DNA of 64,000 nucleotides from Opitutia bacterium (GCA_003569165.1 BGOI01000001.1:124001-188000); one strand, 5' to 3'. Positions 9,002-20,175 are shown, counted from the first letter of the stretch. Numbers and translations: made by a program. Notes: a model not told the origin generated them from the sequence alone.

Positions 9002-12000
9002 TTATTTGGCGTGATGCGCAGCACCATGGGCGGGCTTCGCGTGGGAGTCGCCGTGCGCTGGGGCACCGTGCGAAGCACGGCCGTCCATCTCGAGGCGGGA
9101 AAGCGGGACGAGGTTGGCGCCAGGCATGCGGAGATTGAGATTACGCAGCTTGGCCTGGTAGGTCGTACGCGGACGGGTGTTGAGGTAGGTCAGCGCACCG
9201 TAGGAACGGGTCGAGGCCTTGGCCTTGGCGACGCGGGACTTCGGGTCGGTGATGTCACCGAACTCGATCGCGCCAGCCGGGCAAGCCTGCTGGCAGGCGA
9301 CCTGGATAGCGCCGTCACGGACATTGATGTCGGGCGAATTGTCGCGGGCGCGAACCTTGGCCTGGATCTTAGCTTCCTGAATGCGCTGGACGCAGTAGGT
9401 GCACTTTTCCATGACGCCGCGCATACGCACGGAGACGTCAGGATTCTTCTGCAGCTGCGGCAGGTCGGCCGGATCTTTGACGGTCTTCTCGGGGCCGAGG
9501 GGACCTTCGTAGTAGTGACCGTCGACGCGCTTGTTGAAGTCGAGGAAGTTGAAGCGACGGACCTTATAAGGACAGTTGTTCGCGCAATAGCGGGTGCCGA
9601 TGCAACGGTTGTACGCCATGGTGTTGAGACCCTGGTCGTCGTGGACGGTGGCGTTGGCGGGGCAGACGGTTTCGCACGGGGCGGTTTCGCAATGCTGACA
9701 AGCGACGCCCATGAAGGTGACCTGCGGGTCTTCGGGGATGGCGTTACCCGCGGCGGCACGGCCATCGAAGAAGTAGCGGTCGAGACGAATCCAGTGCATG
9801 TTACGTCCCTTGAGCACCTGCTCGCGGCCGACGACGGGGATATTGTTCTCGGACTGACAGGCCGTCACGCAGGCGTTGCAACCCGTGCAAGTGTTGAGGT
9901 CGATCGACATACCCCACTGCTGGAGCGCGGGGAACTTGTCTTCGTGGCCCTTCCAGACGGCGACATTCGGGGCGACAGCGTGCGCCGGGTGCTCGTAGGC
10001 GGAATTACCGCGCGGCGTGGTGATGGCTTTGGCGGCCGGAGCCATGTTGCCGTCCTTGCCGTAGACGGCGGGGGCGTGGCCATCGATGCCGAGCTTGGCG
10101 AAATTCTGGTTCTTCTTCAGGTCTTCGACGTTACCTTCGCGGATGATATCGCGGCCTTCCATGGACCAGTGGTCCTGCATGTTGCAGACCGCCACGGTAG
10201 CATCGGTGAGAGTGAGTTTCACGCCCGTGCGGACGGAAGGCTCGGAGGCGGAGACGAAAGGATAGGTATTGAAGCCGTTGCCGGTGATGCGACCAGCGAG
10301 GCGTTCGTCGACGCGCGTGGCGATGCGACCAGCCACGCGGCGACCAAAGCCAAGCTGCAGGCCGACAGTATAATCCGCCATGCCTGGCATGATGAAGACC
10401 GGACCAGTGACCGTCTTGTCGCCGAGGGTCAGCGTGGCGACGCGGCAAATGAGACGGCCGTCGATGAGCTGATTGATATTACGGTTGAGAGCGCCGGTGT
10501 GCAGGAAGTCGGTTTCGCCACCAATCTTATTGATGAGCGCTTCGGACGGCTCGATGGCGAGCTTGGCCGCGAACTTGGGGCTAACGAGGATGACGTTTTC
10601 CCAGACCGTCTTGGACATGGGATCCGGAGCCTCAGCGAGCCAGCCGTTGTTGGCGTACTGACCGTCGCCCGAGTGGACACTCGGGATAAGGCGGACTTCG
10701 AGGGAGTCGAACGAAAGGGCCGGAGCGGCGAAGGACTTGATCTGCTCGGCGCTGACAGCGGGCTTGGCGGCGGCGAAAGCGGAACCGGCGAGCACGCCTT
10801 CAGCCAGCCAGGCGGCGAAGGCTTCGTCGGAGGCATTCTTCGACAGCGAGTTGAAAGTCTCGCGGACGAGCGCGTGGGCGTCCTTGTCGGAACCGGCGAA
10901 CGGAGCGAGGACATCGAGCTCGGTGACCGTCGCGAACAGCGGGTCGATCATCGGCTGCACCGGGACGTAGACGCCGCTGAGCGTACGGCCGTCGGACCAG
11001 CTCTCGAGATAATGGGAAGTGGCGAGGAACGTACCACCCGCGGCCTTCACGGCAGCGGAGGTTTCATCGAAGGAGGCGCCGTGATAACCGAGACGAACGA
11101 CGGACTTGGCGGACTTGATGGCGGCGCCGAAGTCGACGTCAGCCGGAGCATCGTAAACGGGGTTACCACCGAGGATGACGAGGGTCTCGGCCGGTTTGGC
11201 GGCGAGGGCAGCGATCGTCAGCGACGAGGGAGCCGGAGCGGCGACGTACTTGATGGCGGCGCCGAGGGCCTGGTTCGCGAGGAAGACAGCGCGGTGCGCA
11301 TCAGCGGACAGATGCTCTCCAACGACGATGAGCGCTTCACCCTTGGCCTTGACGAGGTCGGCGGCGCATTCGGTCACCCACTTGGCGTCGACGTTGATGC
11401 CAGAGACCTTACCCTTGAGGGAAGCGGCGGCGGCGTTGCCGGTCTGAGCGAGGACTTCGGCGGCGAAGAGAATCGCGAGGCCGGAGATGTGCGAAGACGA
11501 GGCGCGGAGGCGGTGATCGGCGGCGGCGCCAGTCAGCGAGAAGGTGGATTCGACGACGTAGAGACGCGTCATCTTCTCAGCCTGCTCCGCCGTATCGGCG
11601 CGGCGGGCGGAGGAATAGGCGCGGGTGTCTTCGATGGTGGCGTCATGCGCCCCAAGGAAATCGCGGTCGAGGCTCAGCACGCGACGGGCCTTGGCGTAAT
11701 CCGGCAGCGCGCGGGCGCCGAGGACGGCGTGGCCGCGATCCTGGGAGACGGGCGTGTATTCGACCCAGCGGGCCTTCGGGTAGGCGGCCTTGAGGCCGGC
11801 GACGAGACGGGCACGCGTTGGGGAAGTGGATGGACGGGCGAGAAAGGCCAAGCCAGCACCAGCGTCGCCCTTGGCGGCGGTGGCGAGACCGCGCACGAAC
11901 GCACGGGCGGCGGCGACGGAAAGCACGGAGCCATCGGCGGCGACGGAAGCCTGCGCGCGGTCCGGGTCGTACATGTCGAGCACGCTAGCCTGGGCGAACT

Positions 12001-12418
12001 TCGAAGAAGCTCCGCCGTTGGCGCGGTGGCTCGGGTTACCTTCGATCTTGGTCGGGCGGTGCTGGTGCGTCTCGACGAGGATCGGCTGATTGGCGAACTC
12101 GCCAGGGAAGGAGGAAGCGTAGTACGTGGCGACGCCGGGAATCGTGTTCTCCGGCTGCTTGGCGTAAGGAAGCGTGTGATTGCGGGGTTCGCGGCAACCG
12201 GCGAGACCGAGACCCGCGAGGCCGAAGGAGGCGCCCATGAGCATCAGGAACTCACGACGCTCAACGGAGGTGATAGCGGAGGCGCCTTCGACGAACTCGC
12301 GTTCGGCGCGGGTGCGGAACTCGGGCGACTTATTGCGCTCGTCGAGGCTGCGCCAGTAAGAGGGGCCGGTCGGCTCGCCGGGCTGGACCGCAGGGTGTTC
12401 GAAAACTTTCTTGCTCAT
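9002..12418 (-). CDS. actB: Alternative complex III iron-sulfur / molybdopterin-fold subunit ActB
   Basis: An 1138-residue fusion: an N-terminal catalytically empty molybdopterin-oxidoreductase fold and a C-terminal ferredoxin-like domain. A twin-arginine motif (SVERREFLMLMG, Arg 54-55) predicts Tat export or membrane placement on the periplasmic side. Cys clusters in the last 300 residues are CTGCNACVTAC (about 841), CQHCETAPCETVCP (about 905), CIGTRYCANNCP (about 940), CTYCVQRI (about 1003) and CQQACPAG (about 1044), enough for the three 4Fe-4S and one 3Fe-4S clusters known in ActB. The tail is His/Ala-rich. It relays electrons from quinol to the haem subunits. A 1417-codon frame on the opposite strand is a composition artefact. 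Confidence 0.95.
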   Translation of the reverse strand: MSKKVFEHPAVQPGEPTGPSYWRSLDERNKSPEFRTRAEREFVEGASAITSVERREFLMLMGASFGLAGLGLAGCREPRNHTLPYAKQPENTIPGVATYYASSFPGEFANQPILVETHQHRPTKIEGNPSHRANGGASSKFAQASVLDMYDPDRAQASVAADGSVLSVAAARAFVRGLATAAKGDAGAGLAFLARPSTSPTRARLVAGLKAAYPKARWVEYTPVSQDRGHAVLGARALPDYAKARRVLSLDRDFLGAHDATIEDTRAYSSARRADTAEQAEKMTRLYVVESTFSLTGAAADHRLRASSSHISGLAILFAAEVLAQTGNAAAASLKGKVSGINVDAKWVTECAADLVKAKGEALIVVGEHLSADAHRAVFLANQALGAAIKYVAAPAPSSLTIAALAAKPAETLVILGGNPVYDAPADVDFGAAIKSAKSVVRLGYHGASFDETSAAVKAAGGTFLATSHYLESWSDGRTLSGVYVPVQPMIDPLFATVTELDVLAPFAGSDKDAHALVRETFNSLSKNASDEAFAAWLAEGVLAGSAFAAAKPAVSAEQIKSFAAPALSFDSLEVRLIPSVHSGDGQYANNGWLAEAPDPMSKTVWENVILVSPKFAAKLAIEPSEALINKIGGETDFLHTGALNRNINQLIDGRLICRVATLTLGDKTVTGPVFIMPGMADYTVGLQLGFGRRVAGRIATRVDERLAGRITGNGFNTYPFVSASEPSVRTGVKLTLTDATVAVCNMQDHWSMEGRDIIREGNVEDLKKNQNFAKLGIDGHAPAVYGKDGNMAPAAKAITTPRGNSAYEHPAHAVAPNVAVWKGHEDKFPALQQWGMSIDLNTCTGCNACVTACQSENNIPVVGREQVLKGRNMHWIRLDRYFFDGRAAAGNAIPEDPQVTFMGVACQHCETAPCETVCPANATVHDDQGLNTMAYNRCIGTRYCANNCPYKVRRFNFLDFNKRVDGHYYEGPLGPEKTVKDPADLPQLQKNPDVSVRMRGVMEKCTYCVQRIQEAKIQAKVRARDNSPDINVRDGAIQVACQQACPAGAIEFGDITDPKSRVAKAKASTRSYGALTYLNTRPRTTYQAKLRNLNLRMPGANLVPLSRLEMDGRASHGAPAHGDSHAKPAHGAAHHAK

Positions 12419-12436
12419 CGGAAAAAGGTGGGGGGA

Positions 12437-13138
12437 TTAGCGGTGGCAGCCCGAGCAGCTCTGGGGCGGATTGACCTTCCAGTCGTGGACGAACTTCGTG
12501 CCGTCCGCGGTCTGCGCAGCAGGCGAAGTGGCCTTGTAGGCGAGGTCGGTGACCTTGTCGACGGGACGCAGGAACTGCTCGGGATTGCGGTGGCAATCGA
12601 GGCAGAAGGACATGTTGAGCGACTTCTGCTGGCCGACGACGACCTGCTGGTCGATGCGACCGTGGCACTCAACGCAGCTCACGCCGCGGTTCACGTGCAC
12701 GGCGTGATTGAAGTAAACGTAGTCGGGCACCTTGTGCACTTTGACCCAGCGAATCGCTTCGCCGGTTTCCACGCTCTTCTTCACGAGCGCGAGCGCAGGG
12801 CTGTCGGGCTTCACCTGGTTATGGCAGTTCCAGCAGGTACCAGTCGTCGGGACGTTGGAATGCGAAGACTTGTCGACGAAGTTGTGGCAATAGAGGCAAT
12901 CGAGACCGAGGACGGAATCGGGGCCGGCATGGAAGGAGTGATCGAAGGCGACGGGCTGATCCGGCGTGTATCCGACGTTCAGATACTTGTTCGTGGCGTA
13001 CTCGTTGACCGCGGCGGCGACGACCACGGCCGTGATGAGCAGGCAGACGAGGATCTGGAACGGGGCGGCGTTGACGGCCCGGGCGAAGAAGTTGCCGCGG
13101 GGGGCCGGGCGGTTAAGGAAATCGAGGAGTTTGCGCAT
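12437..13138 (-). CDS. actA: Alternative complex III pentahaem cytochrome c subunit ActA
   Basis: A 233-residue protein with one N-terminal membrane helix (ILVCLLITAVVVAAAV) and five CxxCH haem sites in order: CLYCH, CWNCH, CVECH, CLDCH and CSGCH. Five haems is the known count for ActA. Additional His residues (DHSFHAGPDS, NHAVHVNRG) supply distal ligands. It is the first gene of the operon, and actB follows 18 bases later. The AT-rich gap upstream (13139-13455) presumably carries the operon promoter. Confidence 0.94.
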   Translation of the reverse strand: MRKLLDFLNRPAPRGNFFARAVNAAPFQILVCLLITAVVVAAAVNEYATNKYLNVGYTPDQPVAFDHSFHAGPDSVLGLDCLYCHNFVDKSSHSNVPTTGTCWNCHNQVKPDSPALALVKKSVETGEAIRWVKVHKVPDYVYFNHAVHVNRGVSCVECHGRIDQQVVVGQQKSLNMSFCLDCHRNPEQFLRPVDKVTDLAYKATSPAAQTADGTKFVHDWKVNPPQSCSGCHR

Positions 13139-13199
13139 CGCGTTCAGACGAATGGATTGGCGGGTTTTTTGACCGAAGAAGCACGAAAGGCGGACCCCC

Positions 13200-13330
13200 T
13201 TCGCAACCCAAATTTAAGCGGTTTTAGTCGCTTTTCACGGGTAGACTGGGAATGGAACCCCTAAGAACCTGTGAACAGGGTGTAAATTAACAACATAAAA
13301 CATTGTTTAACAATTACTTACACACTATTG
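13200..13330 (-). promoter_or_regulatory. AT-rich leader upstream of the act operon
   Basis: The gap before actA is markedly AT-rich compared with the surrounding genes. It contains a near-perfect dyad TTGTT-T-AACAA (13303-13313), a second short dyad CCTGT-GA-ACAGG (13269-13280), and several TTGTTA / TATGTT-like hexamers on the minus strand. This is where the operon promoter and any regulator site should lie. No specific factor can be named from the sequence. Confidence 0.4.
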
Positions 13331-13387
13331 ATTGTTTTAGTTCATTAAAGCCCTTCCCTGCCCGCCATTGGGCCCTTTCCAAACTAT

Positions 13388-13437
13388 TAGGCCAGCGAAA
13401 CGAAAGCCCCAGTGGGGCTAATCCATTCGCTGGCCTA
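13388..13437 (-). terminator. Nested hairpin, terminator of tpiA
   Basis: A perfect 12-base inverted repeat (TAGGCCAGCGAA / TTCGCTGGCCTA) encloses a smaller hairpin AGCCCC-ACT-GGGGCT that, read on the minus strand, is followed by TTTCGTTT. The inner hairpin with its T-rich tail fits an intrinsic terminator for the gap-pgk-tpiA transcript. The outer arms are unusual for a plain terminator. Confidence 0.65.
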
Positions 13438-13455
13438 GGGTCGAGCGGCTCCGAC

Positions 13456-14232
13456 TTAGTGGGTCAAGGACTTCGCGGCGCTCTGGACGAGGTCGACGAA
13501 GCTCTTGGCCTCAAGGGAAGCGCCACCAATCAGGCCACCATCGATGTCATGCTCAGCGAGCAGGGCATCGGCGTTATCGGGCTTCATAGATCCACCGTAG
13601 AGGATACGGACGCGACCCGCGGTCTCGGCTCCAAACTGGGAGACGAGCAGCGAGCGGATGAAAGCGTGCACTTCCTGGGCCATGGCCGGGGTGGCGGTCT
13701 TACCCGTACCGATTGCCCAGACGGGCTCGTAAGCGATGATGACCTGTTCGGCCTTACCTGCAGGAACACCGGCGAGACCGAGCTCAACCTGGCGCTTAAC
13801 CACGGCGTTCGTGGTGCCGGCTTCGCGCTCGGCGAGTAGCTCGCCGACGCAGAGGATGGGCTTGAGGGACGCGGCGAGGGCGGCGTTGACCTTGCGATTG
13901 ATGAAGGCGTCGTCTTCGCCGAAGATCGCCCGGCGCTCGCTGTGGCCGAGGATGACGTGGGTGACGTGCAGGTCGCGGAGCATGGCGGCCGAGACTTCGC
14001 CCGTGAAGGCGCCGTTCGTCTTGTCATGCATGTTCTGGGCGCCCACGGCGAGGTGGGTGCCTTCGGCCGCGGCGCTGACCGCGGAGAGCGCGGTGAAGGG
14101 CGGGCAAAGGACAATCTGGACCGCCGATTCGGTGCCGACGGCGGCGGCGATGGCCTTGACGAGGTCAGTGCCTTCGGTGGCGGTCTTGTTCATCTTCCAG
14201 TTACCGGCGATGAGGGGAGTGCGTTTGGACAT
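13456..14232 (-). CDS. tpiA: Triosephosphate isomerase
   Basis: A 258-residue TIM-barrel enzyme that interconverts dihydroxyacetone phosphate and glyceraldehyde 3-phosphate in glycolysis. The catalytic residues are visible: Lys in AGNWKMNK, His in VILGHSERR, Glu in IAYEPVWAIGTGK. The phosphate-binding loops YGGSMKPDN and GGLIGGASL are also present. It is the last gene of a gap-pgk-tpiA run on the minus strand, 42 bases after pgk. The length is standard. Confidence 0.97.
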   Translation of the reverse strand: MSKRTPLIAGNWKMNKTATEGTDLVKAIAAAVGTESAVQIVLCPPFTALSAVSAAAEGTHLAVGAQNMHDKTNGAFTGEVSAAMLRDLHVTHVILGHSERRAIFGEDDAFINRKVNAALAASLKPILCVGELLAEREAGTTNAVVKRQVELGLAGVPAGKAEQVIIAYEPVWAIGTGKTATPAMAQEVHAFIRSLLVSQFGAETAGRVRILYGGSMKPDNADALLAEHDIDGGLIGGASLEAKSFVDLVQSAAKSLTH

Positions 14233-14274
14233 GGGTGTGAGTTTGAGAGCGTGTGGGCGGGGGTGAGGCGAGGT

Positions 14275-15519
14275 TCAGGCCGAAAGGGCCGCGACACCCG
14301 GGAGGATCTTGCCTTCGAGGTATTCGAGGGAAGCGCCGCCACCGGTCGAGCAATGCGAGACCTTAGTGTCGACGCCGAACTTCTTGGCCGCCGTGGCGGT
14401 GTCGCCGCCGCCGACGATGGTGATTGCGCCGCGGTCCGTGGCCTTGGCCACTGCCGCCGCCATGGCCTTGGAGCCGACGGCGAACTTTTCGAATTCAAAG
14501 ACACCGCAGGGGCCATTCCAGACCACCGTGCCAGCGCGGCCGATAGCGGCCTCGTACAGCTTGATGGACTCAGGACCGCAATCCATGCCTTCCCAACCGG
14601 CAGGAATACCGGACTGCATGGTGGCAGGCTGGGTGTTGGAATCAGGGGAGAACTTGTCGCCGCAGAGGAAGTCGACCGGAAGGGTGACCTTCACGCCACG
14701 GGCCTTGGCCTTGTCGAGCAGCTCTTGGACGATCTTGGCGCCTTCGGCGTCGTAGAGGGAATTACCGATCTCCATGCCGTCGCAGATCTTGCGGAAAGTG
14801 TAGGCCATGCCGCCACCGATGATGATCTCGTCAGCCTTCTCGATGAGGTTGCGGATGAGCGGAATCTTGTCGGCAATCTTGGCGCCGCCGAGAATGGCGA
14901 GGAGCGGGCGCTGCGGGTTGTTGAGGACGGTGTCGAAGGCCTTGAGCTCGGCTTCGAGGAGGAAGCCGGCGGCCTTGCGAGCCAAGCTGACGCCGACCAT
15001 CGAGGAGTGGGCACGGTGCGCGGTACCGAAAGCGTCGTTCACGTAGACGTCACCCAGACGTGAGAGAGAGGCCCTGAATTCAGCCACTTTAGCCGGGTCA
15101 GCCTTCTGGCTGGTGCCGTCTTCGAGCTTCACCTTGCCCTCTTCCTCGATGTGGAAGCGGAGGTTTTCGAGGAGCAGGATTTCGCCTGGCTGGAGGGCCT
15201 TGGCGGCGGCTTCGGCTTCGGCGCCTACGCAGGCGGCGACAAACTTCACCGGTTTACCAAGGAGCTTCTCGAGCTCGACGGCGATGGGGCGGAGGGAGAA
15301 CTTCTCGACGACTTTACCGTCCGGACGGCCGAGGTGGGACATGAGCACCAGAGAGGCGCCACCTTCGAGCAGGAACTTGATCGTCGGCAGGGCTGCGGCG
15401 ATACGCTGGGTATTCGTGATGGCGCCGGTCTTCTTGTCCTGGGGGACGTTGAAGTCGACACGGACGAGGACACGCTGGCCTTTGACGGAGCCGAGTTCGC
15501 GGAGGGTAGGAGCAGGCAT
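14275..15519 (-). CDS. pgk: Phosphoglycerate kinase
   Basis: A glycolytic phosphoglycerate kinase of 414 residues that makes ATP from 1,3-bisphosphoglycerate. The N-terminal [12 protein letters not shown] motif, the substrate-binding [35 protein letters not shown] and the C-terminal nucleotide loop VGGGDTATA are all present, ending in [17 protein letters not shown] chose ATG 15519 ([10 protein letters not shown]). The frame stays open for 38 more codons upstream, but that part has no similarity to the family. It follows gapA after about 160 bases, a gap that contains the gap terminator, so some transcripts may start independently. Confidence 0.96.
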   Translation of the reverse strand: MPAPTLRELGSVKGQRVLVRVDFNVPQDKKTGAITNTQRIAAALPTIKFLLEGGASLVLMSHLGRPDGKVVEKFSLRPIAVELEKLLGKPVKFVAACVGAEAEAAAKALQPGEILLLENLRFHIEEEGKVKLEDGTSQKADPAKVAEFRASLSRLGDVYVNDAFGTAHRAHSSMVGVSLARKAAGFLLEAELKAFDTVLNNPQRPLLAILGGAKIADKIPLIRNLIEKADEIIIGGGMAYTFRKICDGMEIGNSLYDAEGAKIVQELLDKAKARGVKVTLPVDFLCGDKFSPDSNTQPATMQSGIPAGWEGMDCGPESIKLYEAAIGRAGTVVWNGPCGVFEFEKFAVGSKAMAAAVAKATDRGAITIVGGGDTATAAKKFGVDTKVSHCSTGGGASLEYLEGKILPGVAALSA

Positions 15520-15633
15520 GGTGGTGAAAGGAGCAGAGAAAGGCGTAAGGCCAAGGGTGGGAAGAACAAACCGCCCGAGCCCTCGCAAACCGTCGTAACC
15601 GCCCACCCCCACCCCGCCGGGAGCCCAAAACAA

Positions 15634-15661
15634 GACAGGCGACCCGGATGGGCCGCCTGTC
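15634..15661 (-). terminator. Terminator after gap
   Basis: Read on the minus strand, GACAGGCGGCCC-ATCC-GGGTCGCCTGTC is followed by TTGTTTT. It is a long GC-rich stem just after the gapA stop, between gapA and pgk. Confidence 0.8.
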
Positions 15662-15682
15662 GCGGAGGAATCTAAGCGAGGC

Positions 15683-16819
<1,137 letters not shown>

Positions 16820-19210
16820 TCAGGCTCCGGCCGACCAGACGGCGGAGGCCAAAGGCGGCAAAACCACCCTGCCCGCTTCGATTCGCGGAACCGGCCCAGG
16901 CGCATGGAGGCAGGAGGGGAACGGCGAGACGACCACGGGCGTCCAGTTGCCGGTACGCGGGAGCTCGAGGCTGGCCTCATGGTCATGCGGATTGCAGGCC
17001 AGGAGCACGCGGGCTGCTCCGAGGGCTCCATCCGCGTTGAGGACCGCGACGAAGGCCTCGCCGCCCTCTTGATGCGTGACCTGCATCCATCCACCCGTGA
17101 CCGCTTGGCGTGGGCGCATGGCCGCACCCGCGGCCGAAAGGCGGAAACCGATGAGGCGGGCGACGAACTCATGTTCGGCCCGGAAACGCTCCAAACGAAC
17201 GGGGTCCAGCCGGTTCAGGTCCCCTCGACGCCACGTATTCCCGACGCCACGCTTGGTCATCAGGAAATCCTGACCCGCGCACAGCATCGGCACTCCAGCG
17301 GCGCAAAGGAGGACGACGTGCATCATGCGCGTACGCAGGACGTCGTTGGGCGCGGGGTCGAGCGCATCGGAGTCGGCCCGCTCCGTGATGCGATCCAGCC
17401 AAGCCATGTCGTCGTGCGACTGCGCGTAACGCAGGCGGGCCGACGGACGGATAGCACACGCGGCGACGTGATGCAGCAGGTCCGCGGCCTTAGCGTGCCC
17501 GCGGACATAGGCCGGCAGGAATTCGCGAAACGCATCATCCCAGCTGGTCCACGTGCTGTCGTCGAGGTCGCGGGCCGCATGGCCGCGGAAGCTCCACGGC
17601 TCGGCGATGAGAATCTTCTGCGGTGCGCGCACCCGGAAGTCGGCTTCGATCTCGCGCAGCAGCGGCGTGCCGAGCAGTTCCGCAAGGTCGAGACGCACGC
17701 CGTCGACACCGAGCGTCTCAGTCCAATGCCGCAGCGCCGCGTGCACGAGGCGTTTGAACATCGGCGCCTCGGCGCGCACATCGTTACCGCAACCGCTCCA
17801 ATTCGTCAGTTCGCCCTGCGGATCGACGCGGTAATAATAAGGGGCGTCGATGGCACCGAGTCCGTTGGGGGAACCGAAATGATTGAGCACCACGTCCATG
17901 ATGACGGCGAGGCCGGCCTCATGGCAGGCGCGCACGAGGTCGCGGAACTCCTCCATTGCGACCACGCCCGGCGCGGAAGCGTATTGATTGGCCACGCCGA
18001 ACGCGCTGACGGGCATGTAGCCCCAATGATATTCTTCCTTGTCCGCATGCTCGAACTCCGCGCACGGCAGGAGCTCGAGTGCGTTCACCCCCAGCGCCCG
18101 CAGGTAATTGCCCTGCGAGCGGACATAACGGGCGAGGTCGCGGTAGCCGCCGGCGGAAGGTGCACCCTCGGCGAGGCCGAGCAGATCGCGCAGATGCCCT
18201 TCGAGGATGACAAGGTCTTCGACGGCCGGCGGCACGAAGCCGTCGGCGAAAGGAGCCAATGATTCCGGCCCGATGACGATACCAGCAGCCTGCTGTGGGC
18301 CGACGACCGCACGCGCCCAAGGGTCAACGAGCTGCGTCTCGCCGAAACGCTCCTGGGTACCAGCCTCGGCGGAGGTGACGGAGATCCAATAATGTGATCC
18401 GGCAAGATTTTCCGGATGGGTGACCGACCAAGCGCCCTGCCCTTCGGGCTTGAACGCGAGGAGATGGCTCGCGCCACCGGCTGGGTTACGCCAACTGACC
18501 TCGACGGCACGGGCGCGCGGAGCGAAGACGCGGAACTGGGTCGTGCGGCCGCTGACGAGCGCGCCGAAATTACCAGGTGGCTCGAGCACATCGAGCGGAT
18601 CGGAGGCGAGAATGTCGCCGAGCTCAAGGAGGTCCGGAGTCGCGAAAATCATCCGCACCGGGGCGGCGGCCGGATCGGCGTCCGCGGCATGGAAACGGAA
18701 GACATGCTTATCGGTCCGGCGCCGGGAGACGATCAGGTTGCGATGGTTCGAGGCGGAGCGAAGAATATTGTCGGCATCGTGCGGCGGCTCCACCCAACGA
18801 CCGCCGTCGCGGAGGAACTTGAATTCGAACTCGTCGGCTGCGCCGAAGACGTCCGCGGCGGCGACGCTCAGTTCGAAACCTTCGGCACCGGCGACGCAGA
18901 CCGGATTCAGGACCCAGCGCTCCATATCGACGGCTTTACCCCAATCATTGAATAGGCCGGCCACGCTGACCGTACCCTCGGCGACCTCCGGGCAGAGGGC
19001 CTTCCAGAAAAAGAAGTGCACGCGGCCGGCTTCCAGCCAATGCCCCGAACGCAGCGCCCAGGCTCGCACGTCGGCCGGCTCGAGCAAAGTCAGGCGGGCG
19101 GGCGGATTCAGGGAGAGCGGCGGCAGGCCCGGCCCCGTCCAGTCGGAGGTGAGCATGACGAGGCCGGAGACCTTCGTCTCCCAGCGCGCGCTGGCTAGCT
19201 CTCTCGTCAT
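16820..19210 (-). CDS. GH13 alpha-glucan debranching-type enzyme (pullulanase/isoamylase-like)
   Basis: About 796 residues. An N-terminal region has carbohydrate-module-like parts (SVAGLFNDWGKAVDM and FEFKFLRDGG resemble a starch-binding/E-set fold), then a CBM48-like segment (TTQFRVFAPRARAVEVSW), then the GH13 barrel. Catalytic regions are visible: HWGYMPVSAFGVANQYA, DVVLNHFGS, the nucleophile in GVDGVRLDLAELL, the acid/base in ILIAEPWSFRG, and YAQSHDDMAW. It most likely hydrolyses alpha-1,6 branches of glycogen or imported glucans in the cytoplasm, as no signal peptide is seen. The start could be ATG 19210 or ATG 19156 (MLTSDWTGPG). It is divergent from the methyltransferase gene, with which it shares a very short promoter region. 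Confidence 0.82.
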   Translation of the reverse strand: MTRELASARWETKVSGLVMLTSDWTGPGLPPLSLNPPARLTLLEPADVRAWALRSGHWLEAGRVHFFFWKALCPEVAEGTVSVAGLFNDWGKAVDMERWVLNPVCVAGAEGFELSVAAADVFGAADEFEFKFLRDGGRWVEPPHDADNILRSASNHRNLIVSRRRTDKHVFRFHAADADPAAAPVRMIFATPDLLELGDILASDPLDVLEPPGNFGALVSGRTTQFRVFAPRARAVEVSWRNPAGGASHLLAFKPEGQGAWSVTHPENLAGSHYWISVTSAEAGTQERFGETQLVDPWARAVVGPQQAAGIVIGPESLAPFADGFVPPAVEDLVILEGHLRDLLGLAEGAPSAGGYRDLARYVRSQGNYLRALGVNALELLPCAEFEHADKEEYHWGYMPVSAFGVANQYASAPGVVAMEEFRDLVRACHEAGLAVIMDVVLNHFGSPNGLGAIDAPYYYRVDPQGELTNWSGCGNDVRAEAPMFKRLVHAALRHWTETLGVDGVRLDLAELLGTPLLREIEADFRVRAPQKILIAEPWSFRGHAARDLDDSTWTSWDDAFREFLPAYVRGHAKAADLLHHVAACAIRPSARLRYAQSHDDMAWLDRITERADSDALDPAPNDVLRTRMMHVVLLCAAGVPMLCAGQDFLMTKRGVGNTWRRGDLNRLDPVRLERFRAEHEFVARLIGFRLSAAGAAMRPRQAVTGGWMQVTHQEGGEAFVAVLNADGALGAARVLLACNPHDHEASLELPRTGNWTPVVVSPFPSCLHAPGPVPRIEAGRVVLPPLASAVWSAGA

Positions 19211-19293
19211 CAACGCCAAGAGGAAGGGCGGAAAAAGTTTTGGCGAGCAAAAGCGGGCTTCCCTCCCGTCCGCAGGTTAGCCACGATGGCCGC

Positions 19294-20175
19294 GTGGAAA
19301 TCAGCGTACTAGTCAGCGACTGGGAGGGACATCGCCTCCTCGATTCCGGCGACGGGTTCAAACTCGAGGAGATCGGCGGCGTCCGCATGATCCGCAGCGA
19401 GCCCAAGGCCTGGTGGAGCAAATCCCTGCCCGCCGCCGAATGGGCCCGCGCTGTCGCCGAGCACGAAGAAGGGGGCCGCGAAGGCCGCTGGAAGCTCAAG
19501 GGCAACTGCCCCAAGGAATGGGAGACCCAGCTCGGTAAGCTCCGCTTCCAGCTCCGGTTCATGGATAATTCCAAGCAGTTTGGCGTCTTTGCCGAACAGT
19601 CGCCGCACTGGAAATGGGTCGCGGCGCGCCCCCAGAAGCTCGAACCCCGCCCCCGCCTACTCAATCTCTTCGGCTACACGGGTGCCGCTTCGCTCGGCGC
19701 CGCCCAAGCGGGCTGGCACGTGACGCATGTCGACGCCTCCAAGCCCGCCGTGGCGTGGGGCCGCCGCAACCAGGAGCTCTCCGGCATGGCCGAGGAGCCA
19801 ATTCGCTGGATCATAGAGGACGCGATGACCTTCGTGAAGCGTGAGGTGAAGCGCGGCAATAAATACGAAGCCATCATGCTCGACCCGCCCGCCTTCGGTC
19901 GTGGTCCCACCGGTGAGTTCTGGAAAGTCGAACGCGACCTCGCCCCGCTCCTGCGCGCCTGCCGCGAACTCCTCTCCCCGCAGGCGCAGTTCATTCTGCT
20001 GACGGTCTACACCATCGACGCCTCATCCATCCTTTGCCACAACCTGCTCGAGGAGAACACCCGCGGCCTAGGTGGTAAGATTGATATCGGCGAACTGGCC
20101 CTGAAGCAGGAAGGGAATGGACGCCTGCTACCGCTTTCGCTGTGGGGTCGCTGGACCGCACCGGGCAAGGCATAA
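19294..20175 (+). CDS. SAM-dependent methyltransferase, RlmI/RlmK-like
   Basis: A class I methyltransferase of the family that methylates 23S rRNA cytosine or guanine. The SAM loop is LLNLFGYTGAASLGAAQAG, the acidic residue after beta-2 is VDASKPAVAWGRRN, and motif IV is IMLDPPAFGRGP. I prefer the GTG at 19294 (VEISVLVSDWEGHRLLDSGDGFKLE), where the family similarity begins. A TTG at 19240 would extend it but overlaps the divergent gene's control region. The substrate base cannot be assigned. Confidence 0.82.
   Translation: MEISVLVSDWEGHRLLDSGDGFKLEEIGGVRMIRSEPKAWWSKSLPAAEWARAVAEHEEGGREGRWKLKGNCPKEWETQLGKLRFQLRFMDNSKQFGVFAEQSPHWKWVAARPQKLEPRPRLLNLFGYTGAASLGAAQAGWHVTHVDASKPAVAWGRRNQELSGMAEEPIRWIIEDAMTFVKREVKRGNKYEAIMLDPPAFGRGPTGEFWKVERDLAPLLRACRELLSPQAQFILLTVYTIDASSILCHNLLEENTRGLGGKIDIGELALKQEGNGRLLPLSLWGRWTAPGKA

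Noticed and set aside
9011-13264. A 1417-codon plus-strand frame opposite actA and actB
   Set aside because: It is an antisense shadow created by the codon bias of actB and actA. The amino-acid mix (Gly/Asp/Arg/Val-rich) has no family likeness, and the minus-strand genes are unmistakable.
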